This document shows positions 7,394-9,624 of a DNA stretch of 9,624 bases, one piece after another. Position 1 is the stretch's first letter, and each line of letters begins with the position of its first letter. Origin of the DNA: a gamma proteobacterium symbiont of Lucinoma myriamae (GTDB lineage: Bacteria > Pseudomonadota > Gammaproteobacteria > GRL18). The stretch lies in assembly GCA_025655635.1 (NCBI GenBank), contig JAHXIM010000159.1:1-9624 (forward strand), read 5' to 3'. The notes under the pieces were generated by a model. It did not search any database. It saw nothing but the letters and a program-made list of their open reading frames with translations, and was not told where the DNA came from. A program made the position numbers and the translations under genes.

Positions 7394-7394
7394 T
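7367..7394 (+). promoter_or_regulatory. Candidate plus-strand promoter mirroring the ubiD promoter
   Basis: On the plus strand, TTGTAT (7367-7372) and TACAAT (7389-7394) are also separated by 16 bp. The two promoters overlap almost exactly, each -35 lying on the other's -10, because ATTGTA and TACAAT form an inverted repeat. This is the layout of a symmetrical bidirectional promoter. The predicted start is near 7401, and a plus-strand terminator follows at 7520-7547. Confidence 0.35.
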
Positions 7395-7400
7395 GTCTAT

Positions 7401-7547
7401 ACAGGTAGGCGACTTAGTGCAAACAGCGACAGCGAGTTGCTTACTAGATGACCTTTTTAACACTGACAGCGATAAAAAGAGGCATCTTTTCATTACATTT
7501 CTTTGGGTTATTTAATCAGCCGGGGTTATCCCGCCCCGGAACTTTTT
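7401..7547 (+). ncRNA. Candidate small RNA divergent from ubiD
   Basis: About 147 nt between a plausible plus-strand promoter and a convincing terminator. Three stems can be drawn. In the 5' stem, TAGTGCAA (7415-7422) pairs with TTGC (7437-7440) and ACTA (7443-7446) across a two-base bulge, possibly closed by AGGT (7403-7406) with ACCT (7451-7454). In a middle hairpin, AAAAGA (7475-7480) and TCTTTT (7485-7490) enclose a GGCA loop. The 3' terminator hairpin follows. GACAGCGA appears twice, at 7428-7435 and 7465-7472. No known RNA family is recognised. A 40-codon ORF starting at 7393 overlaps it but has no Shine-Dalgarno, and its ATG lies before the predicted start of transcription. This is inferred only from promoter, stems and terminator. 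Confidence 0.35.
7520..7547 (+). terminator. Intrinsic terminator, plus strand
   Basis: CCGGGG (7520-7525) and CCCCGG (7534-7539) form a six-pair GC stem with an eight-base loop, followed after AAC by TTTTT (7543-7547). The T-tract marks it as a plus-strand terminator, although no large plus-strand gene lies upstream, which is the main support for a small RNA. Its position 14 nt beyond the minus-strand SH3 gene means it may also end that transcript, but the minus strand lacks a T-tract. Confidence 0.65.
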
Positions 7548-7561
7548 AGAACCGACAGCCC

Positions 7562-8337
7562 TTAGACTCTATAGCCGCCATGACGTCTTCGATTAATTAC
7601 ATCCATCACAAATATCCCGAATAAAAAACTCAGTCCGGAAGCCATTGCCAGAATCAGATAATTCTTTTTGAATAATTTAAAAATATTAGTATCACTACTG
7701 TCTATTATTGTTGGTAATTCAATAAGTGTACTGACATCAAATTGACTACTCGCAACTTCTTCACCCATTGCCAGAGAAGCTATCATTGACAAGCGTTTTT
7801 GGAGCAGCTGATTGTTTTTTCGGCCTGGATCTTTTGCGCATGCTTATCTTGAGAATCTAATTGTTCCCAGGCTTTAAGCTCTTCTTGTAGTGTTGTGATA
7901 TTTTCTTCATAAGCAGCCCTTTCTTCATCAGATAATAGTGCTTCATATGAAGTGTCAGATGTTTCTGAAGCAGACTGAGAAGCATTGTTGTTTAATGCTT
8001 CTTGCAGTGCTTTTTCCAGTTTATCTACTGTTAGTCTTGACGGTTCATCCCGGGTTAAAAATCGAACTTTTATCCAGCCTTCTGTTCCATCTGATGTTTT
8101 AATCAGGCTGAACTCTTCCTCTGTTTTTATGACTTCAACGGCCATACCACTAGCGATTAATTTTTTTATGGGACTTTCCAGACTGGCCTCTGTATGCATA
8201 CCCAATTGTAATCGGGGACTAATAAAATACTGCCCCTCTTCCTGAGCTGATGCTTGTGATGCTGATATAAATATAATTATTGATAACAGACATAAGACGA
8301 TTTGACGATATAAATAAAATTTAAAATTCTGTTTCAT
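7562..8337 (-). pseudogene. YgiM-like SH3-domain membrane protein, frameshifted
   Basis: Resembles the TIGR04211/YgiM family: signal peptide, bacterial SH3 domain, coiled coil, C-terminal membrane anchor. The upstream part (8337-7783, 184 codons) has a good ribosome site (AAAAAGG), a signal peptide ending near SQASA (27-31), an SH3-like domain at about 37-97 (EGWIKVRFL) and a Ser/Ala- and Glu-rich coiled part, then ends in the foreign-looking TISCSKNACQ. In the -1 frame, immediately after AEK (172-174), the protein continues NNQLLQKRLSMIASLAMGEE, then a membrane segment (YLILAMASGLSFLFGIFVMD) and a basic tail NRRRHGGYRV. The switch point is a run of six A residues (plus-strand T6, 7815-7820). 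Seven would restore one frame of 258 residues. Likely causes are a real one-base deletion, a sequencing error, or less likely slippage-based expression. Function of the family is not well established. Confidence 0.75.
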
Positions 8338-8433
8338 AATTTACCTTTTTTAATTCAGCTATTCAGCATATTATTCAAGTAGAGCCCATGGAAAATAATA
8401 AGTACAGGCTGGATAGTTACTTTTTGGGTTTTA

Positions 8434-9624
8434 TTATACGGTAATACCAGTATGTCTCAACAAGGCATCAATGGTCGGCTTTCTTCCCCTGAAGCGAACA
8501 AAAAGATCCATTGGTTCTTCAACGCCTCCCGTCTCCAGAATATTGAGAAGAAATTGTTCACCGCTGTGTTGATCAAAAACTCCTTTTTCTTCAAACAGAG
8601 AAAAAGCATCAGCAGATAACACTTCTGCCCATTTATAACTATAGTATCCTGCGGCATAGCCACCAGAAAAAATATGCGTAAAAGCATGTTGAAAACGGTT
8701 AAATTCAGGGGGAATAAATACAGAAATCATTTGCCGGGTTTCATCCAGTGTTTGCTGCACCTGAGGTTGATCGTTACATTGATAATGAATATGCAGATTA
8801 AAATCAAATAAGGCAAACTCTATTTGTCTGAGCATTTGCATTCCCGATTGAAAATTTTTCGCTGAATTCATTTTAGTAAAGATTTCATCGGGTAAAATTT
8901 CTCCAGTCTGATAGTGTCTGGCGATTAAATTTAAGGATTCTTTTTCCCAGCACCAGTTTTCCATAAATTGACTGGGAAGTTCAACAGCATCCCAGGGTAT
9001 ACCATTGATGCCTGAAACAGCAGAATAATCTACCTGAGTTAACATGTGCTGTAAGCCGTGACCAAATTCATGGAAAAGCGTATTGACTTCATCATGAGTA
9101 AACAAAGCAGGCTCATCACCAATAGGGGGAGTGAGGTTACAGGTTAAATAGGCGACTGGAATTTGTATCATTCCTTTATAGGCATGACGCACAATACATT
9201 CATCCATCCAGGCACCACCACGTTTGTGCGGCCGCGCATAAAGATCCAGATAAAACTGTCCGCGTAATACTCCCTGAGTATCTTTAATTTCATAAAATCT
9301 TACATCAGAATGCCATGTTTCAATGCCGGATACAGCACTGATATTAATATTATATAAGCGCTTAACAATGGCAAATAAGCCATCAATAACCTGATCTTCA
9401 GGAAAATAAGGCTTCAATGTTTCCTGAGAAAGATCATATTGATGCAGACGAAGCTTTTCTGCTGCATAGTTGAGATCCCAGGCCTGTAACTCTTCAATGC
9501 TAAGGTGTTCAGCCGCATACGCTTTGAGTTGAGCAATATCTTGTGTACGCCCGTCATGGGCATAAACTAATGGGGTGTAAGTCCCCTGTAGGAGGATCAC
9601 CGCTATGTAAATTGTATCCAACCA
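8434..9624 (-). CDS. prlC: Oligopeptidase A (M3 zinc peptidase), partial
   Basis: C-terminal part of a cytoplasmic thimet-oligopeptidase-like enzyme that degrades short peptides, including cleaved signal peptides. Counting from the TTG at 9621, the zinc site HEFGH is at 184-188 (LFHEFGHGLQHML) and the third ligand is probably Glu213 in WDAVELPSQFMENWCWE. Other matches to E. coli PrlC are PYFPE, DVRFYE, GQFYLDLYAR, KRGGAWMDEC, PVAYLTCN, GGYAAGYYSYKWAEVLSADAFS and FRGRKP. The stretch from HEFGH to the stop has the same length as in E. coli PrlC (680 residues), so about 310 N-terminal residues are missing. The frame stays open to the window edge, but residues before about 28 (LLQGTYTPLVYAHDGRTQ) do not resemble the family. 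The true gene may be interrupted there; see the repeat at the edge. Confidence 0.88.
   Translation of the reverse strand, partial: WLDTIYIAVILLQGTYTPLVYAHDGRTQDIAQLKAYAAEHLSIEELQAWDLNYAAEKLRLHQYDLSQETLKPYFPEDQVIDGLFAIVKRLYNINISAVSGIETWHSDVRFYEIKDTQGVLRGQFYLDLYARPHKRGGAWMDECIVRHAYKGMIQIPVAYLTCNLTPPIGDEPALFTHDEVNTLFHEFGHGLQHMLTQVDYSAVSGINGIPWDAVELPSQFMENWCWEKESLNLIARHYQTGEILPDEIFTKMNSAKNFQSGMQMLRQIEFALFDFNLHIHYQCNDQPQVQQTLDETRQMISVFIPPEFNRFQHAFTHIFSGGYAAGYYSYKWAEVLSADAFSLFEEKGVFDQHSGEQFLLNILETGGVEEPMDLFVRFRGRKPTIDALLRHTGITV
9538..9624 (-). repeat. Atypical sequence with two hairpins at the prlC junction
   Basis: On the minus strand this edge segment carries two adjacent stem-loops, GGGG-ACTTACA-CCCC and GCCC-ATGAC-GGGC, and more G/C clusters than its surroundings. 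In the prlC frame it does not encode the expected PrlC residues, whose homology begins right after it at DIAQLKAYAAEH. It resembles the end of a dispersed repeat or insertion element, but I cannot name one. The call rests on structure and on the abrupt loss of homology. Confidence 0.4.

Noticed and set aside
7393..7515. Plus-strand 40-codon ORF starting MSIQVGDLVQ, ending just before the terminator
   Set aside because: It has no Shine-Dalgarno and no recognisable protein features, and its ATG overlaps the predicted -10 so it would precede the transcript start. A non-coding RNA explains the terminator better, though a small protein is not excluded.
7562..7792. Separate 76-residue membrane protein starting at TTG 7792
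   Set aside because: The start is a TTG without a clear ribosome site, inside the end of the SH3 gene. The -1 frame is open upstream to the A6 run and encodes natural-looking coiled coil, so it is the 3' part of one gene.
7812..7822. Canonical -1 ribosomal slippery heptamer (A AAA AAC)
   Set aside because: The heptamer letters are present, but the codon phase is GAA AAA ACA, so tandem tRNA re-pairing in the standard phase is not possible. Only single-tRNA or polymerase slippage remains.
9619..9621. TTG at 9621 as the real start of prlC
   Set aside because: The frame stays open to the window edge, no family-like N-terminus follows, and about 310 conserved residues would be missing.

Overview
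The window looks like chromosomal DNA from an AT-rich gammaproteobacterium. All large proteins resemble their E. coli counterparts (XerC, DapF, HemW, the bifunctional NnrD/YjeF enzyme, UbiD, oligopeptidase A). The order dapF - DUF484 gene - xerC is a classic gammaproteobacterial operon. The genus cannot be fixed from the sequence. Most of the window is housekeeping DNA. No phage, CRISPR or defence system is visible.

Layout: 1-222 holds no convincing gene. From 2742 down to 223 on the minus strand run dapF (lysine/peptidoglycan precursor), a DUF484 gene joined to it by an ATGA overlap, and xerC (dimer-resolution recombinase). A divergent intergenic region (2743-2863) with a perfect 12-bp palindrome separates them from the plus-strand pair hemW and nnrDE, which overlap by 26 nt. 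This pair converges at about 5680-5720 on a minus-strand unit of ubiD (ubiquinone synthesis) followed by a 38-codon gene for a small peptide with a signal-like N-terminus, which is too short for routine gene callers.

Upstream of ubiD, 7319-7561 is the most unusual non-coding stretch. It has near-symmetrical promoter hexamers facing both ways, an 18-bp inverted repeat over the ubiD -10, and a GC-rich hairpin with a T-tract on the plus strand. Together these suggest a small RNA of about 150 nt divergent from ubiD.

Beyond it (7562-8337, minus) is a membrane-anchored SH3-domain protein of the YgiM type. It is split into two frames by an apparent one-base loss in a run of six A residues. The window ends inside an M3-family oligopeptidase A gene (prlC, minus). 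Its last ~365 codons look normal, but the ~90 bases nearest the window edge do not read like this family and hold two small hairpins, so the gene may be broken there by a repeat or mobile element.

The genes serve general cell physiology (cell wall, cofactors, respiration, metabolite repair, peptide turnover) rather than one joint pathway. The best leads are the candidate small RNA, the frameshifted SH3 gene, the small exported peptide and the prlC junction.
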